Shown: positions 21,601-29,578 of the stretch, one piece after another
Layout of the letters: each line of letters starts with the position of its first letter
Numbering within the stretch: position 1 is the stretch's first letter
Origin: a virus
Virus record (IMG/VR): IMGVR_UViG_3300017917_001398
Coordinates: 1 to 29,578 of that record
Length of the DNA: 29,578 nucleotides
Direction: 5' to 3' (one strand)
Made by a program: the position numbers and the translations under genes
The notes under the pieces: model-generated
What the model was told of the DNA's origin: nothing
What the model saw: only the letters and a program-made list of their open reading frames with translations
The model's database searches: none

Positions 21601-24511
21601 TGTATGTAAATCCACTATCGTTGTCAAAAAACACATCGTTATCTATCGTGTTACCAGTATATCCAGTACCAAAACTAGGATTTAAAATATCCCCACCTCC
21701 GCTTTTATATTTTTTATATCTATGATAAATTGAACCCCATTTCAATACTAAGTGATATGGTATGACTTGTGTAGAATTAACTTCTCTAAATAAAGTAGAA
21801 ACTAATACCTTCTTATTTGTTGAAAAAGTTATATAGTCATCTAAATCAACGAATGGTAAGGAATTCAATAACAAGTATGCCGAACCAACATACTTTCCTT
21901 TTGAAGAAGTGCCAGTTGTAAATTCACTAAACAATTGTTTATGAAAATACGGTGTGTTTAAGATATGTGTATATTGACCATTTACATTTAATCTTTGTGT
22001 GAATAAATTTACATCATAACCAGGTTTTACCCATAACTTAGAATTAACCTGACCAGCAATAAACCCAACTTTTGTGTTAATTTCTAAAAATTGGTTAACT
22101 TCTAAATCTTCTAATTTAAAAAGTTTTTTATTTTTCATGTAAAAAGAATCCACATACATGTCTGATGAGAATGGGTATATATCTTTTCTATATGCTTCTG
22201 GTTTGTAGTTTTGTAAGTATGTATTTAAATTTGAATACATTGTGGCATTGCCATATCCATTTACAACATTACTATATTGTTCTAATTTAAATGGGTTTGA
22301 TAAAAAGCTTTTTATGTATTGTGTTGTTGGTAATTGACTTAAGTAATAGTAGTACTTGTTATATGGTGCTAATTTACCAAGTAAATCTCTAACCTTTTCT
22401 GATGATGTAAAATTATCTTTTATTATTTTAATTAAGCCGTCATCAACCTTTGATGCATTTACAATATTTTCAGCTTCTAATTCTGCTAATGTTTGTAATG
22501 TTTTTGTATTGTATGAATCTATAAATGTATAATTGATTGCTCTTTCCCAAATCTCATATATAAAATCATCATGAATTAATGAAACATACGGATTGATATT
22601 ATTGAAAATATCACAAGAATTTATTTTTCTTATTTCTTTTCTATCTTCGTTATTGTTAAAATCAAAAACAATTTTACTGGTTCCACCTTCTTTCGGTGCT
22701 AATGGGTCAATTCTATTAGTTGATATTCCAATAAAATTTTCAACAAAGTCAACCTCTGGCCATCTATTGGCTTCATTTGCTTTTAATATTTTTGCAACTG
22801 ATGGGTCACCAGGATAAACTAATACATTTTGTTTGTTCTTATCGTTTTTCTTTTTTATTTCAGGCCATGGATATAATGTGTCTGTAGGTTTCGCTTCACT
22901 TGAATGACCTACAACATCCGATTTTCTAGTATCTCCTGCGCTTAATGCTCTTATGTGGACATCTTGCATTAATCTAACAAATGCTTCAGCATTAGCTAAA
23001 ACAATCGCAAATAAATTTCTAATAGTTGGTTCAAAACCTAATCCAACATCTGACCTTTTTACATATTGGTTCATTTGTTTTTCAACATCATTTTCTAATG
23101 TTGATCTTTGTTGTTGAAATTCTGAAATAATATTATCTATTTTATCGACTAGATAATCAATACCAATTAATACATTTCCTACAGGTGCTTGTTTACCATT
23201 GGTTTGGTATATGTCATTCGGATTCTGACCACTCCAAGATATATTTGATATATCACCTAAACCAAATTTTTTCTTATTAAAAAATGCATTTGTTCTATTA
23301 ATTAATGTGGTAATGAATATATCATTCTTTTGTAAAAGGTCTGAATATTTTTTTACTAAAAATTGTAACGTTCCTTCTTTATCTTCCCCTAATACATTTG
23401 TTGTGTCGGTTTTTTCACCTTTTAAGTTATAATAATCAATACCGTTTTTTGTTACAGCTATTGCTGTTTGGTCTAAATTTTCTCGTGCCCATCCTACAAT
23501 TGCGCCTCTAAATTCATCTACATTATCACTAAATTCTTTTATACCTGAAAAAAGTTTTAAGTCAACAACCTCTGAAAATATTTTTTGTTCTAATACTTTG
23601 TCAAGACCGTCCGCTGCTTTAATAATTTCACGTAACGTTTTGATTGGGAAATTTTGTGGTAAATAACCTTTTTGGATATATTCACCATATATTGTTTTTA
23701 AATAATTATATCCTTTGGTGGATTTCACAACACTTCTTTGTGTTGTTGTTCCATTATTTAAAGGTTCTGATATCGATTCAATAGGAATCATATATGCAGC
23801 ATTTAATATACCTTGTAATGGAATATCTGATAACCACGCATATGTTGAACCAACAAATGTTGCGTTGCTTTCAAAATTACCATTTGTTTCGTTATATCTT
23901 GTTTTGAAGCTAACTAAGTGTAATCTGTATTTTATTGCTTTACCATAATAACCTTTTATTGTAAGATAAAATATAGGCCAAGGTACATGGAAAAAAGCGT
24001 TGTATGGTGAATTTTCTGCTGGTTCAAATAATGTTTTTCCTCTAACGTCTATAAATCTAATAGTAACTTCAGGTATGGCATTAAAACCTTTAATATCAAT
24101 GTTTAAAGAATCAATACCAAAACTTTGACCTGAAACGTCTTCTTGAAAATTATAATTTTCTTGTGTCTTACTATTGAATCCAGTTTTCTGTTCGTAAAAT
24201 GTATTAGTCCACGAAGTATCAAAATCTTTATTTTCTCCGTTTGAGCTATTAACCTTGGCGTTTAAAAAACTTAATTTATTACCTGCAACGAATCGTAATG
24301 AATTTACATTATTTTCATCTGATAAAAATACACTCCTAGGTATGATATCAGCTTCTAAATTAACATACATTGTTAATTCTTCTTGTTTCACACCTCTTGG
24401 TGATATTGTACCGTCAGATGAAATTACTGTATTAGGATCAACATATATTAAATTATTTTGATCTACCTTTACATGTATATTCTCACCTCCTGTTATATTG
24501 TTATTCGCCAT
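18620..24511 (-). CDS. Giant baseplate hub-like protein
   Basis: A 1963-aa virion protein. An N-terminal conserved block (residues about 130-235: FGIDSLNIDIKGFNAIPEVT, then FIDVRGKTLFEP and IFYLTIKGYYGKAIKYRLHL) has the look of a tail or baseplate beta-domain. A very long Asn/Tyr/Asp-rich middle follows. Residues about 1657-1710 (CEVTCMGNVMIQPTMYFYLK, then MFKGTYWITEVSHKIANNTI) resemble the C-terminal domain of tail hub proteins (gp27/gpD/VgrG type: 'G-N-x-x-I-Q-P-x-x-x-x-x-L-K ... G-x-Y-x-I-x-x-V-x-H'). A further C-terminal region (about 1775-1963) ends DNDVVYFVVE. The ATG overlaps the end of the gp53-like gene by 11 bases. T4 gp27 is only 391 aa, so this is an enlarged or fused hub. The hub call is inferred from the C-terminal pattern and from context. 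Confidence 0.7.
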   Translation of the reverse strand: MANNNITGGENIHVKVDQNNLIYVDPNTVISSDGTISPRGVKQEELTMYVNLEADIIPRSVFLSDENNVNSLRFVAGNKLSFLNAKVNSSNGENKDFDTSWTNTFYEQKTGFNSKTQENYNFQEDVSGQSFGIDSLNIDIKGFNAIPEVTIRFIDVRGKTLFEPAENSPYNAFFHVPWPIFYLTIKGYYGKAIKYRLHLVSFKTRYNETNGNFESNATFVGSTYAWLSDIPLQGILNAAYMIPIESISEPLNNGTTTQRSVVKSTKGYNYLKTIYGEYIQKGYLPQNFPIKTLREIIKAADGLDKVLEQKIFSEVVDLKLFSGIKEFSDNVDEFRGAIVGWARENLDQTAIAVTKNGIDYYNLKGEKTDTTNVLGEDKEGTLQFLVKKYSDLLQKNDIFITTLINRTNAFFNKKKFGLGDISNISWSGQNPNDIYQTNGKQAPVGNVLIGIDYLVDKIDNIISEFQQQRSTLENDVEKQMNQYVKRSDVGLGFEPTIRNLFAIVLANAEAFVRLMQDVHIRALSAGDTRKSDVVGHSSEAKPTDTLYPWPEIKKKNDKNKQNVLVYPGDPSVAKILKANEANRWPEVDFVENFIGISTNRIDPLAPKEGGTSKIVFDFNNNEDRKEIRKINSCDIFNNINPYVSLIHDDFIYEIWERAINYTFIDSYNTKTLQTLAELEAENIVNASKVDDGLIKIIKDNFTSSEKVRDLLGKLAPYNKYYYYLSQLPTTQYIKSFLSNPFKLEQYSNVVNGYGNATMYSNLNTYLQNYKPEAYRKDIYPFSSDMYVDSFYMKNKKLFKLEDLEVNQFLEINTKVGFIAGQVNSKLWVKPGYDVNLFTQRLNVNGQYTHILNTPYFHKQLFSEFTTGTSSKGKYVGSAYLLLNSLPFVDLDDYITFSTNKKVLVSTLFREVNSTQVIPYHLVLKWGSIYHRYKKYKSGGGDILNPSFGTGYTGNTIDNDVFFDNDSGFTYTNGTTTEITNSNETDLGIHPFYDAIFHQVVNDYQPYNFVLGNLEYSANTSNGKIVSHKFTSSINRNYWTSFVDNSKYTEGDERFTILPSNGKNSDADKITYDKKQAKLLNLLPGIKYTTSGRTFEDDTFNNYRIFWEQEVFNQNYYQTGVTFADPTQYTRIYDEKDIYDNQFGSQSGKDFRKVYDLIGTFSPNILEEFEYQFLEFASERLTTTAENPPFNNIKYYNFQDLLKEIVSVKKTKITSTTASEQITEIYNEQIEKLKLITQGILDENNLVKLTFGNSKELDLHIFHGFAEIDNNNILKYDDYTDDTNEYLIDLYIGEEPKSYDSVSKTYYDTNYYLDFFKYTNVDLTEQNVKDFRQLALLYAGYNREYTGRTLNDFKTYIKTNIFNKDSDTNSSVKGFAERFSLFLNNVVKKVYKDTITQNNINQIDITNGYNDSGLKLELYNHFKSFNDKWIGGNSIGQRNLIEEFLFLDKANRDIGQEYFLNLDRIISLADEGNAKQSLYGTISLLLQNTGFDMKALPAYVNYYGANVTAKNPKLLPSKTVASTLFGTFSEVDFQESSPKIIVQYVMNLSKRLDMSEHKKYKYLDDSFDISNTVNNPVLIENPKVFQTADLIKSNRVIAFELSFGDQNQGIFKSISLDQSTLKNTTEAFVVLENIAKSESGSSTYNVDVSLYDYYRQAAYSCEVTCMGNVMIQPTMYFYLKNVPMFKGTYWITEVSHKIANNTITTTFKGARMPYMELPDLADSFTSSYRVLFDKISQSAQTKVSNANKNQVQTLVTLTTSNGSYVVDVGPKPLEKERVNLVSEAGVDNFGITYNGFDGEMYLTKIKTTTVMGNYDAGQEWYRAYVCTMGGLFDSYNENDDLTIISNLDATEFGSTINPPGMKWSEIRDLSDKYYFYSLRFNLKKAKAVDIAKAQISFLNPATNKTYGFIHDYKLDGNVNKPRVVKGPVNYGPKTTNGNFGISLSVALMDKLGLKDNDVVYFVVE

Positions 24512-24824
24512 AATATAAGTTATACATTTCTACCGCTCTTTTGTAGTCTTGTAGTGAATTAACTAAAGGAAAAGGTATTCTTAATAAGAAATTATCTGGT
24601 ATTTCAAATTCAGTACCTACGATACCTGGATTGGCCATCATTATCAACCAACCAAAAGTTGGTGAATCATAATATTCTTGTGAAATTTTATCTAATCTAT
24701 CTTTACCGCTTTTAAAATACAAATACTTGTCAGTTCCCTTAATATTAATCTCAATACCAGGAACAATTTTAAAACTTCCATTTTCTATAAAAAATTGGTA
24801 CCTGTCATAATAATCTCTACTCAT
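24501..24824 (-). CDS. gp53: T4 gp53-like baseplate wedge protein (LysM-like)
   Basis: A 107-aa protein resembling T4 gp53, the small wedge protein with a LysM-like fold that helps lock wedges together around the hub. The core is VPGIEINIKGTDKYLYFKSG, then RLDKISQEYYDSPTFGWLIM and NPGIVGTEFEIPDNFLLRIP. This is the usual 'D-x-L-x-x-I-A-x-x-x-Y-x-x-P-x-x-W-W-x-I-x-x-x-N' pattern ending in a proline-marked strand. It is shorter than T4 gp53 (196 aa) and close to the LysM-like core alone. It overlaps both giant neighbours (8 bases at its start as ATGAGTAG, 11 bases at its end), so the three are tightly coupled. Confidence 0.85.
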   Translation of the reverse strand: MSRDYYDRYQFFIENGSFKIVPGIEINIKGTDKYLYFKSGKDRLDKISQEYYDSPTFGWLIMMANPGIVGTEFEIPDNFLLRIPFPLVNSLQDYKRAVEMYNLYYGE

Positions 24825-27800
24825 TTCTTAAAAAATTTAAATTACCTTCAGGTTCGTTTATTCTTAAAAATAATTTTGTCATATCATCTGTTCTACTGAT
24901 TAATGAAGGTGTACTTGCAACATATGAAAACTTTTGACTATTTTTTCTGATTGGTGCTCTACCAAATTTAAACTTCACCTCTTCTGGTTTATAAAAAAAT
25001 TCAGTATACCCTGCTATTATAATTGGAGCATATGGTTCATAAATTTCTACTGACATTGTATCATTTACCACACTGTTCAACTTATTAATGTCATCTTTTA
25101 ATAATACACCTAAAATATCTCTAACTATATCATCATCAAAAGGTGATGTTGATGTACCAAATGTTACACCAGTATTTAGGCTTTCGTACATTTTACTTTC
25201 CTTTGCATTAATATAATCAACACAATCTTTATAACCTTTATAGAAATCAATAGCCGTGAAACCTGATAAGGTTACTCCACTAGTGGATGCCCCATCTATA
25301 GCGAAATCTGAAGCGTTTACTACAACATAATTTAACTTATCGATATTTTTTATCATATCATTACGTACAGAATTAATTGAAAAACTATACGACTCAATTT
25401 CATTAAATTTAGAATTTAATATTGGTTTAATAACATCGTGTAGATTTTGGTTAAGTAAATCTTTTATATTTGGGTCTATATTGTCATATTTCAAAAGTAC
25501 ACTAACCTTATCAACTGTTATATAATCTATTAACTGCTTTTTTGTGAGTTGTACTAAATTACTATATTCCGATTTTTTAATATAACCAAATAACTTTAAT
25601 GTTGAAGCTGCCGTATCATTATAAACAACTAATTCAGTATTGTTTCTATAAATTTTATTTATCATCATATTCGTAAGATGTTGACCGTACTTTGTAAGTA
25701 TGTCGTTGTACATTTTTGTATATGATTCAAAATAACTTGCAGTATCTTTATATATGTTTTCTATTAAAGGTGTATAGTTTAAAGAGTTACCTGAAACAAC
25801 CCCCAAATACTCACCTTGAATATATTTGGATTTTCCGTCTTCGTTTTTACTAAATTTTACTTCATTATTTAATTTGTTCTTTTCGTTAAGAGAACGTAAA
25901 AATGCTTTCGTAAATGTATTACCTGTTTTTCCTCCTATTGATGTTGCTGTACTAATTGAACGTTCGTCATACATTTCTGTATTACCATAGAAGTTAGACG
26001 ACAACGCATTTTGTAATCTTTCTACCGGTGCTTCCAAACCTTGTCCACCTATAAAGTTTAATTGTAATGTAACATTAGCAATCATTGGTTGTATACCAAT
26101 ACCTTCAGGGTTTAAATCCCAAGTACTTTCATCAAAGTTTAAGTTCAAATCTCTAATCACTACTTTTGAATGGTAGAAATCACCAAATCTTAAAATACAA
26201 ATTGGTGGTGGACCAAACGTTGTATTCCTAGCAACTATATCTGAATTATCACCATTTCCTTTAGTTGGTATTGTATCACCAGGTCTTAAACATTGTTGTA
26301 AAAATGTTAACCTAGAATTCAAACCTTCTGGTGTCATCGAATGGAATGCAGGGTGAAAATATTTTAGTTTTTCTTTAATTGAATTAAACACTAATGGTGT
26401 TTCTTCTTCCACCTTTTTAAAGTAGTATTGTTCAGATAGTGCTTTCATTACTATCCTTTTCATTACATCAATAGGTGGTTTGTTATTTTGAGTCTGAACA
26501 TTATTAACTAATAATTTTGTTGGTGGTTTTGTGCTATCTTGTGGTACAGGTTTTGTATCAACTGTTGCATAATCTATTGAAACCGTTGATGTTCTACAAC
26601 CATACATTAAAGGTGAATATCTTTTAATATCGTTGTCATTAATTTTTATTGTACTACAATCATAACCATTCACGGCATTCTTTTCACCGTAATTAAGAGT
26701 TTTAATAATTAAGAAATTTTTATTATCTGTATAACCTAATTCAGATAGTGGTACTTGAATATCAATTTCATATTTTTCATACCCACTCGGTAGTACTGAA
26801 CTTACCTCTTTGAAGTTCCAATATTTTTCAATTATTTTATCTTCAGTTGTAAAATTATTTTTAATTAAAGATTTTACAATATATTGCGCTATTGAATTGG
26901 AACGTCTTATTGTTAACAAATAATTATACTCGGTTGATTCGTCTGCAGTTTTAGCTGCTGTAGAACCCACGTTAACAATGATGTTTTTATCAACTTTTTT
27001 ATTGTCTATATTTGACGCTAATTTATGAACATAAGCATCCAACTTGTCAAAATTTGCTAAAGAGTTGTTTAATCTACTTGCTAAGTTTGTTGTTTCAACC
27101 ACAACATTATTTAATGTAGCACCTGTATTATTAAAAATTGTTTTTCTATCTTCTATTGCTTTTGCATCTGTATTAGTTACTATACTAGTTAATGCTGTTG
27201 TATATAAAGAAACTATATTTATTTTATCGTTTGATAAAATTGTATTTAAATTTTGATAATTATACTTACTAATTGATGTATTCGCACCAATACCTGGCAC
27301 ATCATTATTAAACTCTAATTGAACTTTTATAGTTTGTTTATCAGCATTATTTACTTGTGCGGGTGTGACATTTACTGATGTTAAATTATCTACTTGATTT
27401 TTAATTATTGTACTATCACCATTACTATTAAGATAATTTTGTATGTTTGTTATATCATCATTATCTAAATTTGTATACGTACGAATTAAACTATAAAAAT
27501 CTATATCCTTTGCACCCGCAAAAAATGATGAAATATAATTATCTGCCTGTTCATCATTCATTAGTTTAAAATGTTCTCTTACTAATAAATTAAGAATACT
27601 TGGGTGGTCTACTAATATTTTAAAACTTAATGTTCCACTTCTTTCTGTGTTTTGATAAGTATAAATTGGTTCTGGTCTACCTAAAAAATTATTCTTTTCC
27701 CATGTAGCACTAGACACTTCATTTACTTTTACATCATATGGGGGGAACCACATAATTCTTCCACCATTTGGTCCTCTTTCACTATAAGGTAAATCATTAA

Positions 27801-29520
27801 TACTAAAACCTGGTAAATGTGTATTCTTCCATGCTAAGTTTTCTAAACTAAACATATATTTTTTAGCATAGAATTGATTTCCTTTTTTACCAATACTTGT
27901 TGACTGGTCGAATGTTTTATTATCGATTGAATTTGGTGTAATATTAAGATTCCAAGTATTGTTTAATACTGAACCATCAAATCTTCTGATATTACCTCTT
28001 CTATAATAGTTTCCCGTCGCACCACTATAATATGGTGTTGTAATATCATTTTCGTATGGCGCTGTGTGTTTATATAAATGATATGGTTTATCTTTAGTCC
28101 ATACTCTAGCATATTCAATACCAGCGTCTTTACCATTCTTCATATACTTTACCGCCGAGCCTCTTGATATATACGTGTCACCATCTTTAAAATAACGACT
28201 TGTTTGGTCTAATACGTGACTAATATGACTCAATTTATCACCACCTGAAATAGGGCTACTATCCAACATGTCTTGTGTTGTGAATAATATTGAATCTTCC
28301 CTAAATTTAAATTTGGTTGATAAACTATCTTGTATTGCTTGATTGTATTTGTTAATAGTTTTACTACTAATCCATGTTAATTTACCTTCTAGCTTTCCTT
28401 GATTAATTGTGTTTCTATCGCTATGGAATAATTCTGCTGCTGTCTTGTCAAACATTAAAGTTAAGTAGTAACTACTTCTTACAGGTCTACCAGATATTAA
28501 ATCTGTCATAGCAAGTCTTACATCATTCGCTCTATCATCACCTATATAAGCGTTACTATCTGGAGCTTCAAACCCTAACACCGATTTAATACTTTCTGCT
28601 ACTAAATTTGGAAAATTGAACAGTTTAGTACTTTGTTGTGACCTTGCGGTTGTTGTATAGTTTGGTCCATATTTCGAATATGACAATAAATCAAATAATC
28701 TTGATTTTGATGCATTACCCATATGTTCTATGAGTAAATCTGAAGGCTTCCTGGTTGGTAATGGTCTTCTTTCTATACCAACTATAGAACCCAAAACCCC
28801 CGTTAAATCCTGCCAAACTTTTGTTGCTGTAGAAACATTAGTCGGTCTTACATTAATTGGATTTCTTGGATTACTTAAATAATCACCAGGTATTGTTGAC
28901 CAAGGTAACTGAGTTCCTGCTACAGTACCTAAGAAATCGATTCCTTTACCCAATAAAGAGCTTGAAACTGTAATTTTGTTATTACCTTCAATAAGAGGTT
29001 GTTTACCCCTTATTATGGCTTGTAATGTCGTTAAATTACCTCCTAATGCTTCACCTATTTTATTTTTAGCTGTTGTAGCTGTATATAAGTTTTGTTGAAT
29101 CCTAGATAATACTGGCCCATTAGGGTCTTTCTTAATATATTTTGCAGCAAATTTAAATAATTCAGATTCGTTATCATAAGTTGCTGAACTCATGATACTA
29201 ATTAAATTTTCATCAGATTTTACAAAATACGGGTATAAATTTAAATTTGCTCTTCTTGGTAAATCAATTAATGTATCTTTTACTTCAAAAGTATTGGGCT
29301 TATAAGTGTTTGATGTGGATATTGATTTTAGGTCATTTTCTCTTGTACTATCCACATTTGGTAATAAAACATTGGAATAGTTGCTGAGATTTTGTACACT
29401 ATACGTTGAACTATTAAATGTCTTTGGTGATATGTCTTTACCATAAACAGGATCCAAAGTTCTTTTTAATAATTCATCTCTAAGCCTTTTAGTGCTATCA
29501 AAATCTAAGTAATATGGCAT
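24817..29520 (-). CDS. Giant baseplate protein with OmpA-like region
   Basis: A 1567-aa virion protein. Residues about 590-645 (RIMWFPPYDVKVNEVSSATW, then FLGRPEPIYTYQNTERSGTL) form a conserved block seen in large baseplate proteins of T4-like phages. Between about 728 and 1000 the pattern fits an interrupted OmpA-like peptidoglycan-binding fold: VQLEFNNDVPG, then IIVNVGSTAA and EYNYLLTIRRSNSIAQYIVK (compare 'G-H-T-D ... Y-N-x-x-L-S-x-x-R-A-x-x-V-x-x-Y-L'), then TLNYGEKNA. A further block (FHPAFHSMTPEGLNSRLTFL, FGPPPICILRFGDFYHSKVV) lies at about 1060-1170. It would sit in the baseplate, possibly contacting peptidoglycan. The next gene, gp53-like, overlaps its TAG stop, the only non-TAA stop here. 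The start is the only sensible ATG and has an A/T-rich leader. Confidence 0.75.
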   Translation of the reverse strand: MPYYLDFDSTKRLRDELLKRTLDPVYGKDISPKTFNSSTYSVQNLSNYSNVLLPNVDSTRENDLKSISTSNTYKPNTFEVKDTLIDLPRRANLNLYPYFVKSDENLISIMSSATYDNESELFKFAAKYIKKDPNGPVLSRIQQNLYTATTAKNKIGEALGGNLTTLQAIIRGKQPLIEGNNKITVSSSLLGKGIDFLGTVAGTQLPWSTIPGDYLSNPRNPINVRPTNVSTATKVWQDLTGVLGSIVGIERRPLPTRKPSDLLIEHMGNASKSRLFDLLSYSKYGPNYTTTARSQQSTKLFNFPNLVAESIKSVLGFEAPDSNAYIGDDRANDVRLAMTDLISGRPVRSSYYLTLMFDKTAAELFHSDRNTINQGKLEGKLTWISSKTINKYNQAIQDSLSTKFKFREDSILFTTQDMLDSSPISGGDKLSHISHVLDQTSRYFKDGDTYISRGSAVKYMKNGKDAGIEYARVWTKDKPYHLYKHTAPYENDITTPYYSGATGNYYRRGNIRRFDGSVLNNTWNLNITPNSIDNKTFDQSTSIGKKGNQFYAKKYMFSLENLAWKNTHLPGFSINDLPYSERGPNGGRIMWFPPYDVKVNEVSSATWEKNNFLGRPEPIYTYQNTERSGTLSFKILVDHPSILNLLVREHFKLMNDEQADNYISSFFAGAKDIDFYSLIRTYTNLDNDDITNIQNYLNSNGDSTIIKNQVDNLTSVNVTPAQVNNADKQTIKVQLEFNNDVPGIGANTSISKYNYQNLNTILSNDKINIVSLYTTALTSIVTNTDAKAIEDRKTIFNNTGATLNNVVVETTNLASRLNNSLANFDKLDAYVHKLASNIDNKKVDKNIIVNVGSTAAKTADESTEYNYLLTIRRSNSIAQYIVKSLIKNNFTTEDKIIEKYWNFKEVSSVLPSGYEKYEIDIQVPLSELGYTDNKNFLIIKTLNYGEKNAVNGYDCSTIKINDNDIKRYSPLMYGCRTSTVSIDYATVDTKPVPQDSTKPPTKLLVNNVQTQNNKPPIDVMKRIVMKALSEQYYFKKVEEETPLVFNSIKEKLKYFHPAFHSMTPEGLNSRLTFLQQCLRPGDTIPTKGNGDNSDIVARNTTFGPPPICILRFGDFYHSKVVIRDLNLNFDESTWDLNPEGIGIQPMIANVTLQLNFIGGQGLEAPVERLQNALSSNFYGNTEMYDERSISTATSIGGKTGNTFTKAFLRSLNEKNKLNNEVKFSKNEDGKSKYIQGEYLGVVSGNSLNYTPLIENIYKDTASYFESYTKMYNDILTKYGQHLTNMMINKIYRNNTELVVYNDTAASTLKLFGYIKKSEYSNLVQLTKKQLIDYITVDKVSVLLKYDNIDPNIKDLLNQNLHDVIKPILNSKFNEIESYSFSINSVRNDMIKNIDKLNYVVVNASDFAIDGASTSGVTLSGFTAIDFYKGYKDCVDYINAKESKMYESLNTGVTFGTSTSPFDDDIVRDILGVLLKDDINKLNSVVNDTMSVEIYEPYAPIIIAGYTEFFYKPEEVKFKFGRAPIRKNSQKFSYVASTPSLISRTDDMTKLFLRINEPEGNLNFLRNE

Positions 29521-29578
29521 TCTTTGCTTTTATTATAAATAGATAAAATATAAATTTTAAATTAAAGTATTAATTCTA
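29521..29578 (-). promoter_or_regulatory. A/T-rich leader with promoter-like TATAATAA
   Basis: The last 58 bases hold no gene on the visible part. Nine bases before the ATG of the 1567-aa gene the minus strand reads TTTATAATAAAAG (TATAATAA at 29537-29530). Read on the plus strand the same site contains TATAAATA, identical to the T4 late-promoter core but facing away from the genes. This could be a late promoter, or chance in very A/T-rich DNA. Confidence 0.25.

Noticed and set aside
1-29578. Stop-codon reassignment, as in some gut megaphages
   Set aside because: Every gene ends sensibly under the standard code, including one TAG stop overlapped by the next ATG. No gene is broken by TAG or TGA.

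Overview
This window is a contiguous piece of a large tailed-phage genome (myovirus, T4-like in its baseplate and replication proteins). It most likely infects a Bacteroidota (Flavobacterium-type) host. The phage assignment rests on recognisable T4-type families: baseplate wedge gp6, gp25 and gp53, a gp32-like ssDNA-binding protein, UvsX/RecA, the T4 RNase H/FEN nuclease and a gp41/DnaB-type helicase. The host guess rests on strongly A+T-rich DNA, nearly every start lacking a Shine-Dalgarno sequence but having an A-rich leader, a DUF5522 gene of a type common in Bacteroidota, and Thr-Pro-linked tail proteins. Host identity is inference. All genes lie on the minus strand, so transcription runs from high to low coordinates. 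The standard genetic code fits every gene. Seventeen of the 18 stops seen are TAA, one is TAG and none is TGA.

Layout in transcription order. (1) 29520-18383, baseplate/virion block: a 1567-aa baseplate protein with an OmpA-like region, a short gp53-like wedge protein, a 1963-aa hub-like giant, a 67-aa unknown, an acidic Pro/Ala-rich protein and a DUF5856-like small protein (to 17334). (2) A clear intrinsic terminator at 17280-17309. (3) 17232-10178, replication and nucleotide block: gp32-like SSB, UvsX, RNase H/FEN nuclease, an unknown 149-aa protein, replicative helicase and class II (B12-dependent) ribonucleotide reductase. (4) A 56-codon DUF5522 gene (10178-10008), start-stop coupled to the reductase, with a second strong terminator-like hairpin and U-tract inside its coding sequence. 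(5) 9978-1, second structural block: gp25 and gp6 wedge proteins, a 1322-aa virion protein, a 592-aa virion protein, a 566-aa tail protein with Thr-Pro linkers, and the 5' end of one more gene running off the window.

The replication genes therefore sit as a cassette between two baseplate/tail blocks, with a terminator at each edge. This suggests an independently controlled (early/middle) transcription unit inside a late region. The most unusual points are the terminator embedded in the small DUF5522 gene, the shared 'Thr-Pro linker plus C-terminal beta-domain' ends of two tail proteins, and the very large baseplate proteins. No stretch longer than 300 bases lacks a gene. The longest gaps are about 50-100 bases and hold the terminator and promoter-like or hairpin sequences listed below. 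No tRNA, CRISPR array, insertion sequence, intron or intein was seen.
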